Positions 26,317 to 40,900 of a DNA stretch of 64,000 nt are shown here, piece by piece. Each line of letters starts with the position of its first letter. The stretch's first letter is position 1. The translations under genes and the position numbers were made by a program. The notes beneath the pieces are model-generated. The model was given only the letters and a program-made list of their open reading frames with translations, had not been told where the DNA came from and did no database searches. Location: NCBI GenBank assembly GCA_013396995.1, contig VWZP01010561.1:94590-158589 (forward strand). Reading direction: 5' to 3'. The DNA comes from Dicaeum eximium. Taxonomy: Eukaryota > Chordata > Aves > Passeriformes > Dicaeidae.

Positions 26317-29300
26317 TGTCAAAATAAGCAGCTTCTCCCTTTTTTTGTGATACTGTCTCAGTTTGTAAAGCCAAAACAATGATCTAGATCAACAAAGCTG
26401 ATCCAGCTGAAAAAGACCATGTTTTATCCTTGTGGAAGATAAGAGGTCCTGAGTCTTACCGTCTTGCCTCATGGCAATGAAAGTATTCACTGTAATAATC
26501 AAGGAATAAGGGTGGTTAGAGAAAAAACTGCTGGAGCTGGTACAAGCAGCACCACCAAATAGGTCTGGGCTCAAACATCCCCACCCCTAAAAGATACAGT
26601 CCTTCTCAGGAGCTGAAAACGCTGAAGTAATGTCTGCATTAATCGTTGAGCAGACCTCTACAAACATATGAGGAAAGCAAAATACTTTGTGTCAAGGACC
26701 TGATGTCTGGTTGTATATGCTTTGTGTTTTGGTTTTTTACTGTGGACTACCTCTTGTCTAGTCTTGGTGGCTTAATGCTCAGTTACTGCTGGGGCACAGT
26801 CAGTGTGGTTCTGGAGGTGTCCCAGGCTGCTTAGAGAGAATCCAGCCCATGTGCCCCAAGATGCTGGGCCATCATGTGAAACGAAGTATGGGGAGTGAAG
26901 AAATTCACTTTGCAAGTGCATTCCGTGTACAAAGTAAAACCTCTGTGTAGGTGCTTGACTCACTTGTCCATAGTGACAAAAGTGTGTGGTCAAACAATGA
27001 TTTAGGAATGGCCTTTCTAGCCCTATCAGCATGTTACAACTTCCAGGCAAGCTTCCTTCTTGATTCCCTCTATTAAGGTTAAGGGAAAACTTCTATTAAA
27101 ACAGGCGGATGGCTTAATAATTAGGAGGCTCTAGCTGTATACACAACTGAGTTGTGCTTCTGCCAGTGTGAGAGTTCAGCAGCTCCTACCTGTGACACCA
27201 GTCATGGGTTTAATTGGTGTATTGGTACCAAGAAGAATGTGGTGGTGTAAAGGATAGAGACTTGCATTACAGCTTTGGCAAACCTGAGCTGAAAGAAAAA
27301 GTAGCACAGATGGCTGAAAATAGTAATAAAATATTCCATTTCATGTCTGCAGAAATCATTAGACAGCACTTAAAGGCTTGTTATTACTGCATCAGGTTCA
27401 CTTGGGGAGTTACGTTTCTGTAGTGTCCACTAAAACAATGATTCTTCTGTTTTTAAGTGGAGGCTGTGCCAAGTGCAGATGTGTTTTTGTGCAGCCATGA
27501 AATGGATTTGTCAACAGTAAAGATGTAGATTCTATCAGTGGCTTCTGATTCCCTTCTGCCAGCTCAGCACAGTAAGCAAACAGCAGCATGGCTGTCGTTT
27601 GCTGTCCATCATTGCCAAAATTCAGCCTTATCGGTTTTAGGGAGTTATCACAAATGTAGAACGTTGGTTTCATGCTGGCAGTAAACAAACACGACAAGTT
27701 TTTATATGGTAAATCAGAAGATCAAAATATGACCTATGACACATTGCAACACACAAGCAGCTTAAATGCAGCACTTATGTAATAAGTGAACCTTTGAAAC
27801 TTTTTGCAGAGCTTAGGAGGGCACTGGGCTGTACAACTCTTTGATCAAGACCGGGTTTTAGAGCACAATACTAATCATGTGATTAGCCAGTGTTTCATCA
27901 TGGGTGCTGAACACTTCTTACATTACTGCAAGGAATGACGCAAAAGTGTCTCAACTTTTTTTTGCTTTTTTTTTTTTGCTTAAAAAGTAGAGCTTTATCA
28001 TGGCATACAGCAAAGTTCCACAGCACCAATTGGCCCTGTAATCACATTTGCTCTGGAATGCTAGCAGAATCCTTTACAGGCATCACTAGATTATTGCAGG
28101 GTCATTTATTGATCTTTATTCTCCACGAAGAACCACAGTTTTACTGATTCATCTACCATTTACAAGTCTCTATCTTGGTCCTAAAACCTTTCTTTATTGG
28201 TACAATTTCATAGTTTCTGTTTGGTTTATAGGTGTATTTTCTCGTTCTTGAGTGGCAGAGAGGTAAACAGATGTGAATAGGTAATCTTATAAATCTGAAT
28301 CTTTCCAAGACAATTCAGTCTTTCCAAGCAAATTTATTTTTTCTATACATGGATATTTGTGAGCTTACTGAGGCAACCAGTTTGTCTTGAGCCTGAAGCA
28401 GCCTCTGTATTTCTAGAAAGTCTAAGATAGAAAGCTTTAAAATTCTTTAATGTCTCAAATTCAATTAGAAGCTCCTAAAAACAAATTAGAAATATTATCT
28501 CTTAAACAAGATTTTATCCCGCCTAAAGCAAATGGATTCAGCAAGAATAATATCTCTCTCTTCCACCATCTCCTCCACTAAGTCTGCAGAACAAGGCTCT
28601 TCCTGAAAAGTACTTCCTTTATAATAACAAATATATTGATCCATGAATTCAGAGTTTAGTAGAGCTGAACCGCCACTGTTAACTTCTTATTTGTCCTGTG
28701 AAATGTTGTCTCCCCATGTGCTTTTCCTGCTGAGCTGCACTGCTGTTAATTCTGCCCATGATGAGCATGGTGGAAGTTTGGCCACGCAGCTGCAGTTCCA
28801 TTTATATATTGTTTCTGGCAGGTTTCACTGCCAAAGGCTGTGATGAGGCCTTGGTAACTAGAAATAGACTGAGCTAATGCTGTGCCTTGTACCTCCCAGG
28901 ACAGAAATGCCATCGTTTGCCCAGTTTGAATGAATGCGTTGTGTGTTTCTTGTTTTATGAAGAGTGTGCTGAGAAAAACAAGAGTTTCTGGAAAGTTCGT
29001 ATGTTGTTAGTGCCTCTGTAGAGAGGTCCTGAGTTTCAGTTGGTGGCTTACTTGGATTGGGTGTGAATTTTCAGTCTGTTTCTAATGGATGCAGATGTGA
29101 GTAGGTGGTTTTCTGGAGCAGTCTCAGGAGTTTCAGAATGGTGTTTACAGTAGTGTCAGCAGAGTACACTTGAAATTCAATTGTTTAATTTTTGCTTTCA
29201 TCCAGGACACTTGCATGTTCAATCTCAGGAATTCAAAATAAGCAATGTATTGATAGAAGAGCATCTGAATTTCAAAATTACTGTACCTGAAAACTATGTA

Positions 29301-31651
29301 ATCTCTTTCACTTGCTGTCATTTATCTCAGCAGGTGGCAAACTTAACAACGTTTTTAGATGTTTTGAAAAATATTGTCACTGGCTCGCCCTGGATGACTT
29401 ACACACACACTTTGGAAAGCATCAGTACCACTGCTGAGAAGTGCACTTTCTTAAAACAAGACTGGTTTACAGTTTCTCATTCTTCAGAAATGTGTATGTT
29501 GATCCTCTGGGATGAAGTTACATTGCCCTTGAAAAAAAATATATACATTCAAATCATCCTGGGGGTTTAGATTTCTGTTTGCTAATGAGTACAAACTTCA
29601 AGCAAGACTTAACTTCCTTCCCCACAGTTAAAACAGTTGTTGCTTTTGCAAATCAGTGACTTTAAATCTTTTTGAAGAGCAGATCCATGAGAGATGCTTC
29701 AATGTTTTGTTTAAGTTGCTGCCTTTTGTGAAATATTGAAGCTGTTGCTTTACAGGTATGCACTGGCAATCCGTATCTGCAATGCTGCTGTTCTGGGAAT
29801 GTCAAGTTCTAGCAGAATTCTGTGCATTATTGTCCAGCATCTCTTTTATTACTTAAATTTGTTGTGGATAAGAGATTTACATAGTAAGTGAAGAGCTTAA
29901 AATGGTAGTTGTATTTTTTATATTGATTCAGTTATCAATTTGCTAATACATTCCTCTCTACTACCTCCTTCTCGGTATCTACTTTTGAATACTACTGGCT
30001 ACCATGCCTGTAGCGATTATCCAGCTTTCTGAAGCTGCTTGGATTCTAGAAAACTCAGTGTCTTCATCACTGGAGCTGGAGAGATGTGTAAGCAAGAACA
30101 TAAGCAATGATAGCTGATAACATCCTGCTTTTGGGTAATCTGTGATTCTCCGTACCACTTTCAGTAATGTGTTTTTCAGTTTTTCTATACACATACTTCA
30201 TATTTTTCACAGTTCACAAGAGGATATTTACATAATTAAGGGGGAATTTCCAGTGCACATTTGCAAAATATTTCAAGTGACATAGAAATGGTGAAATAAA
30301 ACCAACAAACTTATTTCTTTCCCCATTCACCCCAGAAAATTGCTTCTTAAAGATGAAGTAGTCAGTACCATCAGATAGACCAGATACAATATCACAGTTA
30401 CCACTATTTCCTCCTGGTAATGGTAAAGATATTCTTCTTCTATGCCCATTGCTCTAGTTTCATCTTTCTGAATATCTTCTGCTAGCTTACAGCTGTAAAT
30501 ACAGTCTGATATGAAGGTCTGTTCTGCATATTCTGCATCTAATTCAACCTGTATCACTTAGTCCTTATTTTCCAAAACTCACCTGATCAATTCCCAGCTA
30601 TTACTCAGTTTCTAATTTCTGCTGTGAAACACAAAAATGGACAAGCTATTTCTGTGCTGTACGTACAGATATGTATAGAAATTGGCTGGTAGGAAAGTAC
30701 AGCAGTGAATTCCCTTCTCCTCCAGGACAGTTTAGGTCCAAAGGGCAGTAAAAACCACTATGAAAAGCATTTACAGGATTTATAAAACTGATAGTTGGAT
30801 CCTGTCATAAAAGAAGGTGAAAAACAAGGCAGGGAATGGGCATCTGTGGGGACTGGTTGCTTGGTTAGTGGTTTTAGAGGTTTATGGAAAAACTTGTCAA
30901 ACAATAAAGTGACCACAGACTCCACTGGATCATTTTTTAAAAGGTAAAGTACTTGATCTTTCTGATTCCAACATTTCTTCTTTTGAAGTTTTAAGACACT
31001 ATGTATACTTCTTGGTCGGAGGTATCAAGTGTTCAGAGGCTGGTCTGCCTGTGTGTATTTCTCGTGTAATTCTTCCAGGGGCAAGAATTAAATTCACAAC
31101 AGTTTTGCAGAGGTGGGTTTCCACTGAGTATGTGGATCAGAGCTCAGTAAATAACAATCCACAAACTTTCTGTGTTTGTAAGAGCCAGGCTTTAAACATG
31201 AAGACAGTAATAGCCATTTTGCTATTTATGTTGTGTATGAAAGAATGGCTCAGCACCAGAAATTGTACGAATTGGCATCCAAAAGGACATGCTTTATGCT
31301 GTATTCCATTGTTACACTAATAAATCTTGCTTCTAGATTTGTATATGGTAGAAATCTTCCTATTTCATCTACATACCTCTCCAGAAAGGGTGAAATTCAC
31401 TACCAAAAAACTAAAGCCACAGTAGTCATTATAAATATGGTTCATTTCAGAAAGGTATTTCTTGCTTAAATAAATACCATTTAGCATTACATTCCTCTAT
31501 CTTGTGAAACTGGATAATTATTCTTGATTCAGTCATAAAAAAAATTCCGGGTTCCTTTTACTTAACAGAACAGGGTCAGCCAGAGAGTTAGAGAAGAAGA
31601 GGATGTGATCTTCATGGATCTGAAAGAATCGTAACTTATGCAAGGACACTC

Positions 31652-31675
31652 TTGTTGCTGTTGTTGTTGTTGTTG
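31652..31675 (+). repeat. (TTG)n microsatellite
   Basis: About eight TTG units with one interruption (gctg). A simple trinucleotide repeat in noncoding DNA. Confidence 0.9.
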
Positions 31676-34600
31676 ACTAGGTATTCCAAAGTAGTGAGAC
31701 CTGGGAATGTAAGGGTATTATTATATAAGCTGTCCTACATAAGACCATAACAACAAATCTTCTTCCACACTAGCACACTAGCATTGCTATTATTTAGGGG
31801 CTACAGTGGTATGTGGGCATATATCCTGATTTTTGATGGTGCACATGAAGATGTAGTCATGTAGGCCTGCATGATGTTAGGTATGTCAGAGAGAAAAGTA
31901 CAGACAGAATTACAACTTATGTCCTAATATGCCCCTTTTTTCTCATAAGAAAATACTTTTGAATGTTTGTAAATCCTGTTGCTAATTCTAAAAGCAGTGG
32001 AACATAGTACAGTGTGCATCCAAAAAGTTGGAAATCAAGTCTGCTAATTTTAGTCAGTGATGGCTCAAAGGGTCAAATCTTAGTAATAATGTAGAGAAGA
32101 GCACCCACTCACCACCACCTCCTCTTCTCCTACACAAAAACCTGTTTTAGATTAGGTTCTGTTGTGCAATTTAATGAACAGAATGGAATTCATGGTTTGA
32201 ATACGTGTGGAATTAAGAGTTTGTTTTCATGGATTGCAAATATTTTTATTAAATATACCAGGCGTGATATTACCGTAGAGTTGTTTCACCATACACTTAA
32301 TGTTGGGCAGTTGCCTAGCAAGGTCAGTGAAAGGAAAATATTTGCTCTGGCATGTAAGCAAGTTCTAAAAGAGCTTAAGCAATATTTCTGCTGCAGAAAG
32401 CGTCAATTTAGAACTGCCCAAGTTCTGCTCTAACTTGTGCTTTTTATTTTACTAAAATAAAATAAAATTCTTTGTTTGTTCTTGATCTTTCTTCCATATG
32501 GAATTCTTTTATCAGATAGGCTGCATGACTGTATTATATTGCTTTGTTGTGTTGGTGGGATTTTTTTATTTATTTCAAGGCCACTTCATGCTGTCTCAGA
32601 AAACACAGCAGGAAAACAACTTAAGGAATTTGAGCTATATGTTAAAAGTCATCTATTAAATGTAACCTGGTTTAATTTACTCAGTTAATGAACATATACA
32701 AGAAATAGATTGGTGATTCTACTTTGTGTCTTAATTAATGTGAGGAGAAAAGAGCCTGTACAAGTATTTGCGCTCTCTGCTGCCACAGTCTCATGACCAT
32801 TGAAGGTCAGTGAGGTGAGGGGACCTCCTGGAGTCAGAACCCCTGCATTTCCTTTACAAGGGTGAAAAGATGAGTGTATTTATCAGTATGTCATTATTCT
32901 TGATGTATTTGGCATGAGACACTAGTATTTTGCTGGGTGAATTTGGTTTAGTTTTGCATAATAAAATGCTCCTAGGTTTCAGGGCACCAACATTTATCAT
33001 GCATTTGACACACAATATAGAAGTTACAAGTTAATATATTAAGTTATGCTTTGCTGAAGAGAGAGAGATTGGATACCGTTCATTGCACAAAGGCGGAGTG
33101 AGTGGATGTGTTCCCAGTCATGAACCAGCTGTGAAAATTAAAGTAGTTTGTCAGGAAGGGAGGACATGGACAAAGGCTGGAAACCTGCCTTGTAAGGAAA
33201 GGAAAAGGTGAGGTGTCTTTGATGTAACCTACCTCCGTGGAGATACTTGTATACTTGTGTTTTTTCATTAATTTCCACATCTTTAATAAATGTTTGAATT
33301 TATCAGTTTTAAATTTATGAATAAGTAACTTATGTCCACTTTATTGTAATTTGAATTCATGCTGGATAACAGCAAAGCATAAAGCGAATCTGTAGATCAG
33401 GAGCAATAGAACACTTCAGACATCCTTGTCCTCCAGCGTATTTTTCATGGCACACAAAGAATAACAACAGGGAATCCATTTGAGCTGCTTGAGCCATGCA
33501 GTGAGTTGGCACTCGCTGAAAAAGAACAAGAACTAGCTAAGGCAGCAGTTTCTTCTACCTCCTGTTGGTTACATTCCTGACATGGATCCATGTATCAAAG
33601 ACCGTGGGAAAGGTAACACTGTAAACATGTATTCACTTTTTTTGTCTCCCATAACCTGAGAAACTGCTGTAAGATTGTATCAATACATTACAACTGAGAG
33701 AAATTGATTTTTATTTTTTATAACAAATGATGGGTGTAGTTCCAGTTGGTTTGTAGTTGTGTTTTTGAACCATCAGTCTCATGCTTAAGACCTTAAGCTT
33801 GCAAAAAAGTCTAGTCATTAGATATCTACCTGCTCACCTGAAATACCACCATATGGAACAACGCCTGCTTGGAGAGGCAAGAGATTTCTGGCAAACAATG
33901 AAGTCATTTCCATATTTCCTTTCCACAATGTGATTCTTAAGTGTATAGTTGCCTCATACATGCACAGTCTCTGTCATTATTCATCCACAGCCTCATCTTC
34001 CACAACTAATGGAAGTTTTCAAAATTTGGGAAGTCTTCAATTGTTCAGTCGTAAATCAATTATCAACCTTGTTCTTTTTGTGTCAGGAACTTACGTCAAC
34101 AGAAAAAAAATAAGGACAAAAGTTATAATTGGTGAAGAAAATTTTAGACAAAATAGTAACATTTCACCTTCATTTATGTGCTTCTTGGTCTTCTGATTCA
34201 CTTCCTAAAATATTGTAGGTTTACTTTACGTATCCTGATTCAGAGACAGCAGCATGGATCTTATTGGCAGGAACTAAAAGTAGCTTGTGAGTGCTGTCAA
34301 CATTCTTCTCAATTCCAAGTGGGTCTAATGGCTGAAAAATCTTATTTTGTTTACATGCAAATTCTCTACCAGAAAGTTTAACCAGGTAGGGGTTAAAAAA
34401 GTTGGTCTCATTGCATTACTTCACAGCAGACTTGTGAAATTACCTGATCCACTGATCCACCCAGAAAAATGTTCTGAACTACCTATGATGAAATGTGGTG
34501 TCACAGAACTGAAAGTATGTTTTCCAAATTACTGATTTAAGAAAGAAGTTTGAAGTGCTGAAAACACTGAAATGTTTAGTACAAAACACTAAAAACGTCA

Positions 34601-34923
34601 GAATTGGGAGCTGTCGTAACAGGTATAAATCAGTACCCGTTCTATTTCAGGTGTTGCAATTGTATCGATTATGACCTGAGAACTGCTTTCTCTGTAGGAA
34701 TCTATTTACCTAGTTATTTGTAAGTAGATAGTTTTTTATTTATGTTTGCATTCTTTGCCTTATTAATTAAGTCCATGCATCTGCCTGTCCTGTGCATTAA
34801 ATTCTCTGTAAATTCTACTTATTAAGGAACATAAGTCAAGTTTTTTCTGGTAAAGAGCTAAAGATCAGTACAAACAGCATGCTGCATTTATGAGTTTTAT
34901 TAGGAGCCTTAAAAACTCGTTTT
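31676..34923. other. AT-rich noncoding DNA
   Basis: Nothing recognised. A strong acceptor (tttgcgctctctgctgccacag) near 32790 is followed within about 26 bases by a GTGAGG donor, too short an interval to call. Confidence 0.55.
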
Positions 34924-34953
34924 CTGGGTCCTAGATGACCTTTGAAGGTGCCA
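34924..34953 (+). mobile_element. Possible CR1 3' tail remnant
   Basis: The stretch ctagatgacctttgaaggt matches the terminal part of the avian CR1 tail in sense orientation. Neither the terminal microsatellite nor more upstream tail is recognisable, so only a scrap remains, or the match is fortuitous. Confidence 0.35.
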
Positions 34954-37900
34954 TTTATATACAGAAGCAAGTTCTGATAGATCTGGTTTTCATCAGTAAT
35001 GTTCTCAATAAAATCAATGGACGGAAAACAAAAACACACCTAAAGCTAAAACAGAAGGAAAACTTGGAAACTGTTGGAAGCCGAGGGTGACTGTAGTTGT
35101 GTACTTGGTCTAGCCTAGAGCCATCACTCAGAAACTCCCAAAATTGGCCGCCCTCTGGCTGCCTTTCTCACAGTGAGTCTGTTGTTGACAACAGGGAGAG
35201 GCACCATGTGTCAGCTTGTTGCTGGTGCTGACAGTCCATACATCTCTTCATTAAATGTCTTTTAGGATTGTGCTTATATTGGCAGTGCCCCCAGTTTACC
35301 TTTTGCATTGAACTAAGAACAGTTGTTCTGATGTAAATGGGACTAAAGGGGAATGGGCAGCCACAGGAAAGCTTCCTTTGGCCATCTCTTGCATATACAC
35401 CATCATGAGAGAGCTTGAGTACTTTCCATAGCTTGCCCCATTATTTGTTTTTGACTGTGCTTAGGATGCATTTTTCTGGAGAAGGAAAGGAGTCATGGCC
35501 CGGAGACTTGGCTCTTGCAGGTGGGAGGGAAATGTGTCAGTGTTCGCTGTGTCTGAGGTGGCATTTCAGAGCGCTGGCCGTGTTGCACTGTGTATATGAC
35601 TCATAGCAAGCCTTATGGACGTGTCAGTGCCCCCGCAGCACCACCTGATAACCCCTATTTTGGGGAGCAGCAGGTGTGGAGCTGCTCTGCACGGCTCCCT
35701 CCGGGCAGGTGCCCATGCCCCAGGGCTGCTCCTGTCCTGCAGCAGGGAGGGGTTGTGCTCTGGCAACCCTCAGAACATCAGAACCAGCCACTACCACCAG
35801 CAGCTCCAGAAATCTCTCTGAAATGAAAAGAGGGGGAAAAAAAAGAATTCCCAAGTTGATATTTAGACAAGCATGATTTGTCATATGGGCTACATCTTAG
35901 TAGGTCTCACTGTCTTCCACATCTTGGGTTGCTTGGGAATTTAAGGTACTGGCTTTGATGCTGAAATAGTATCTGAAGCCTCTTTTACACACCTTTCTGG
36001 TAATGCTGATGCCACCACTTGCTGTTGTCCTGTTGATCTTTTTTGTTGTTACTGTTACACTGGCTGTTAGTTTTTAATCTCTTCAACAGCTGACATAGTG
36101 GTTTACCATTTAATCATTTTGCCACAGTCCTTGTGGACCTCAGTGTTTCCATAAGGCAGCAACTGTCAAATATTAGCCAGGATTTAGTTATTTGCTTTAG
36201 TTCTTTACATAAGGACTGACTTACAGCTAAGACATGCTTTTTACCTTTTCTGAAAGATAACACTTGCTCTCAAGGAAGAATGGATTAAAATGTGGGTTTT
36301 TTACATAAAATTGTTTGCTCCTTCCTTTTCTATGAGTGCTGGCGATGTAGATTGGTCCTTTATAGAAATGAGGAAAAGGGATGGTATTGAATGTGTGTCC
36401 TCTTTTTACTAGAACTTAAGCAGGGAAGTGTCTTCCCCTAAGTGATCATTCTGCGCACTTAATGAGAATGATTAGTCTGTTATTATAGAAGGCTGATAAC
36501 ATTTCAATGATGATGCAAAATTTAAAAGAAGTGAAGGCTCTGTAGCTTAAATATTTACAGCTTGATCTCAGGAATTACTGGCAATTTTATGTCTGCTTTA
36601 AAACAGACGGTAACGTTGACGTATTACACTTGTCCCTTCAGACTTAAGAGTGTATCTGTTAATGTTAGACATATGTCCATTGACTGTAGCTGTACTATGG
36701 TTTCTAAGATGCTCAGAATTTCCTATTCTTATAAAAGAAAAGGAGAATTTTCATTTTTATGAGATAGAAGTCTAGAAACATTTTTTTGTGTGCTGAATGA
36801 AAAAGCACTAACTTTCTGCCATTCTTTTAAAAAAACCTGAATTTATACCAGATTGTTTTTCTCCTTGATAGGCAAAGCTTGTCAGCTAGACCTTTGGCAC
36901 CATTTGCTTTGTGCTATAACTTTGTTATACTTTGGGGAGAATATTTTGAACCAGACAGTGTATTGTGGCAACAGTACAATCACATCCCATCAAGGAGCTC
37001 TTGGTGACTTGCTTGGCAAGGCAGCATTCTGTAAATGATTGCCTCAGCAGGATTCAAACTAAAATTTTAAGATGTTGTCTACTGTAACTCAATTTAGGTC
37101 CAGGAGGGCATTTTCCCTTTGTTACAATTTTATTACTATATCAGTTTAATTTTTTGTTATTCAGGACTAGGTTTATCAGCTCATATTTCTTAAGCTTGTA
37201 GGACTGAACATTGTAAAATCAATATTTCTGCTAATTAAGGTGGGTTTAGGGAGTGGATAATCAAACAGTGTAGTGAATCATTAAAAACTTACATGCTAAT
37301 ATTGACTAGCGTTATTGGCAAAAGGAGACCAATTCTCTATTCAAGGCACTTCTTTCTTTCTTACATTTTTAAAGCAGAAGCAAAACACATTCAGTAAAAA
37401 TTGATGTTCTCAGCATTTAATAGTGTGGCGGTGGTCGTTTTTGGATGTAAAAGCAATGTGTTAAAATTCTAGGCACTCATATGTAGCATTTTCTTTCCCA
37501 TCATTTAACTTAGCAGTAATTGGTGTCTGCCTTCAAAGAGCCTTACTGTGTTTGGAAATAGATGGAAAGCTATGTTCATGCCTCTTATGAACATAATAGA
37601 TCATTTCTAATTATTGCCAATTTTTGCCAGTACTTTTTTAGCCTCTCAGTGATGTTTTCTTCTTGTCTGACATTGGCTATTGTTGCATTTGGTTTATTTG
37701 TTTCCATTAACTGTGGCCTTACTCATGTTTGCATCTGGTGTTCTCAGAAGGTGTTACTGAACAGACCAGTAAGTGATGATTTGTTGCCACATCAGGAAAT
37801 AGCTTCCCTACCTCCAGTTCCCTTACCATGGAACTAGTGGCTGCCAGTGGGACACTGGATGCTGTTGAACACCATCATTTTATTCTGTGGCTTTTGACTG

Positions 37901-40900
37901 ACTTTCACCTTACAAGTTCATTCTCAAAAACCTCAGGTCTGCAGCCTGATTGAGAGTCACCTGACTGTGCTTCCCTCCTGGGTCAGATTCTTGCATGAAC
38001 AAACTCCTTGAGGTCCTTTCTGTAAAAGCATGATCTCTTTGGCAGGGTTACTTCGTGGCTGTATCATGTGCAGGGGCTTCACCTCTTTTTTGAAGGAAAG
38101 TACAGTAAGAAAAAGACTGAAAATACATCCTGAAAATATATTCATATACTCTTCAGTTGTAAAAACATAAAGTAGAAAACTCAATCTGACATGAGCCGAG
38201 CCTCACGTTGCATCTCCTCAGTCTGTTTTTCTCTGTGCTTTTTCAAATAGATCACAACTTTAGGAGTTATTTTGTTGTTCTTCGTAACTTTCCTAATTAA
38301 AGGAAACTTGGAATCACTGTGGAAATAAGGCGTGAGAGTTTAGCTAGCTGGAAGGAAGGAGGGTCCTAAGGAGAAATTATGTCAAATAGCATCTGAGCAC
38401 ACAGAAAATGATAAATGTGTTACCACTGTATTTCCTGAGAAAGTTTCTCTCTAAAATGCTTAAGACATTTTTATTGCCTAATTAGAAGTTCAAAGGGGAA
38501 GATTTTTTTTATGAAAGCACAGCATTTATCATTCTTATTTCTAAGATTAACTTCTTCAATTTGCATGTGAAGCTTTGTAACACTTGCATATTGATTCAAG
38601 CAGGCTGTAGTAATTAGGGCAAGTTTTAGTCCGTCACTTACAATATCCTTTAACAATTCAACATTTCCCTCTGTGACTGAAAGAAATTGAATTTGTGTCC
38701 CTTAACATCAACTGGGACAAAGTAACACAGTGAGACACAAGCTCCTGTGGCGAGTTCTAGAGGGTTTGTATCTAAACTAGAGAGAGATGGCGAGAAAACG
38801 GAACTAGAGAGAGGTATTTATCACCCCCTGGGACAAGCTACAGTGTGACTTTGCAGGGGAGAAGTGACCTCAGTTAGCAACCATCACATTGAGTAACTTT
38901 TGCCCTGCATTCATTAAAAGGTAGTTTAAACTGGGACTGGAAGTGAGGGCCAGTAAAGAATGGTGGGTGCTGAGGTCTGTGGCCAGTGCAAGGAGCTGGC
39001 AGCAACTCTTGAATATCCCTTCCCTTATTTTGTGGTAGCTTGCTGCTCTGTCCTGTCTGAACTTTAAAATGGCAGCTTGTGGATGTGTGAATTTAGGAAA
39101 TCACCTTTTCTAGATTGCTGGGCCCCGTAGCTTCATGATTGTGGTTACCTCATCACTTAGAAGATCTTGTGTAAGCTTACCCCATAGTTGAAACATTTAC
39201 AACTCCTCTTTGCTGACTTGGTTCTCCAGTGAGTAAACAGAAAGACTTGCACTGAAGCTATAGCCTTTCTTCCAGAGAAGCCATTAATTGGGTGTTCTTT
39301 GGTAGGTGGTTGCGAGGTGTCCGTAGGAACTTGTGAGAACATAATATCTTTATTCTGCTGTAAAAGTGAGGTTGCAGCTTCAGAAGTTAGTACCAGCACA
39401 AATGCAGACAATATAACCATAAAATCCTAATCAGCATAGAAAAATGGTTTAAATGTCATTTAGAAGAATTTCTTTATAACTAACAGTGCAGTTAACGGCT
39501 GAGTTTATGGAGGGAAGAGCGCTCAAAAATCAAGATTGAAAATTTTAATTTATTAGTTCAATTTGATTTGCATGCTTGCAACTTAAAGAAATTCTTAATT
39601 AGCTAGCTCTACTCTGTATTTTTTTTCTTGCTGGTGTATTTTAATGTAATTATTGATTGGATTGTGAGCTTGAAACAAAGTGAGAAATACTCATCTGTAA
39701 ATGCTGATTTGTACAGAAAAACCTAAGCACCAGTTAGTAAGATGCTTTAATTTTTTCTTAAGAAACACAATTCTTGCTGAGTTGAGAGCTTTTCTTTTAC
39801 TTGTGAGCAGTAGATATTATTGTACTTCACATAGATTTGCTGTAGGCAGTATTGGAGTGCCTGGAAAAATCTGTCAAACTGCTTTCAGAAATGGCAAGAT
39901 GTTGCCAATTAACCCTGCAATTGTACAGCACATTAGCAAATGTAGTATCTTGAGGATAATACTTTTTCTGTCAGACTGCTTTTTTTAGTGGGTATATAGA
40001 GAGCCCCAGTGATTTAGCCCAGTATTTAGGACTGAGAAGTACTGTCACATAATTAACTCTTTAATTTACCCATGGGGGTTAATTAGCCCTATTAATTTTA
40101 TTTATTATTATTTATCTGCCCGAGTGACTGGTGTAAAGGACATCAGGTCAGCCGGGCAGAAAAGTCTGGAGAAGTTTGCCATCTGTTTCTCCTTCTGGAC
40201 AGATGTTGTAATTGGGATGCCTCCAGCCTGAGGGAATGGTAAGCTTGAGCTCCCTGCCTGGTCCAGATGCTCCATGGCTGTATGTGTGTGCGTGGTTTAG
40301 AAAGTTGCTCTTTCACAAATAGTTACCAGTCCTACAAGCAGGGGAACACTTCAGACACTGTGTTAGCAGGAGGTCTAGCACAGACCTTCCTTATGCAAGT
40401 AAGAGCAGGCTTAGTTGAGTGTTTTTTCTGACAGTAATTTTGGTCTGGAAGAGCAATGAAAGCCTGTGACACAACCACAGTTGTCACCATTTCTTTAGTA
40501 TCTGAGAAAATTCCCATTGACTCCTGCTGGGTTAAACAGTGCCTCTGCTCTGGTGAATCAACACCAAGCCCATTTTAAAGTTTCAAAATTTGTACCACTT
40601 GTTTATAATGTGGCCTTCTGAAACAATAGTCATATTTTTAAAATCTCTTGTCTTTGGGATTGGCTGTATTTGCCATTCTCTAAAACAAACAGATACTAGA
40701 TACAGCGTTGATTTGTTTAGATATGGCTGAGCACAGCATCAGGAGCCACTGAATGGGTTGAGGAAATACCACCTGGCATGATGAGAGTATGAACCCTTTT
40801 GCATATATGCTCTAGCTGTGATTCTGTTGAAGCATGTCTGGCTGCATGAGAAGAACCAATAATTTGGAGTATGTCAAAGGACAAAAAGTTCAAACATTTG

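Larger units (their letters stand above)
23756..31651. other. AT-rich noncoding DNA with a few exon-like signals
   Basis: No recognisable gene. Strong donors occur at 23905 (ATG|GTGAGT) and 25087 (GAG|GTGAGT); the latter closes a 53-base open interval after a moderate acceptor at 25033. A 141-codon frame at 25320-25745 and a 129-codon frame at 29181-29570 have no family signature. No transposon pieces were identified. Confidence 0.5.

Noticed and set aside
29181..29570. 129-codon open frame after a good acceptor (ctttcatccag)
   Set aside because: The peptide has no recognisable motif and no donor or poly(A) signal follows in a sensible position. Too weak to list as an exon.
30327..30557. Acidic 76-codon minus-strand frame
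   Set aside because: The composition looks protein-like, but there are no splice sites and no family similarity I recognise.
35590..35884. Several overlapping open frames on both strands in the GC-rich block
   Set aside because: Simultaneous openness on both strands is what GC-rich, stop-poor DNA produces. No domain or splice pair supports any one frame.
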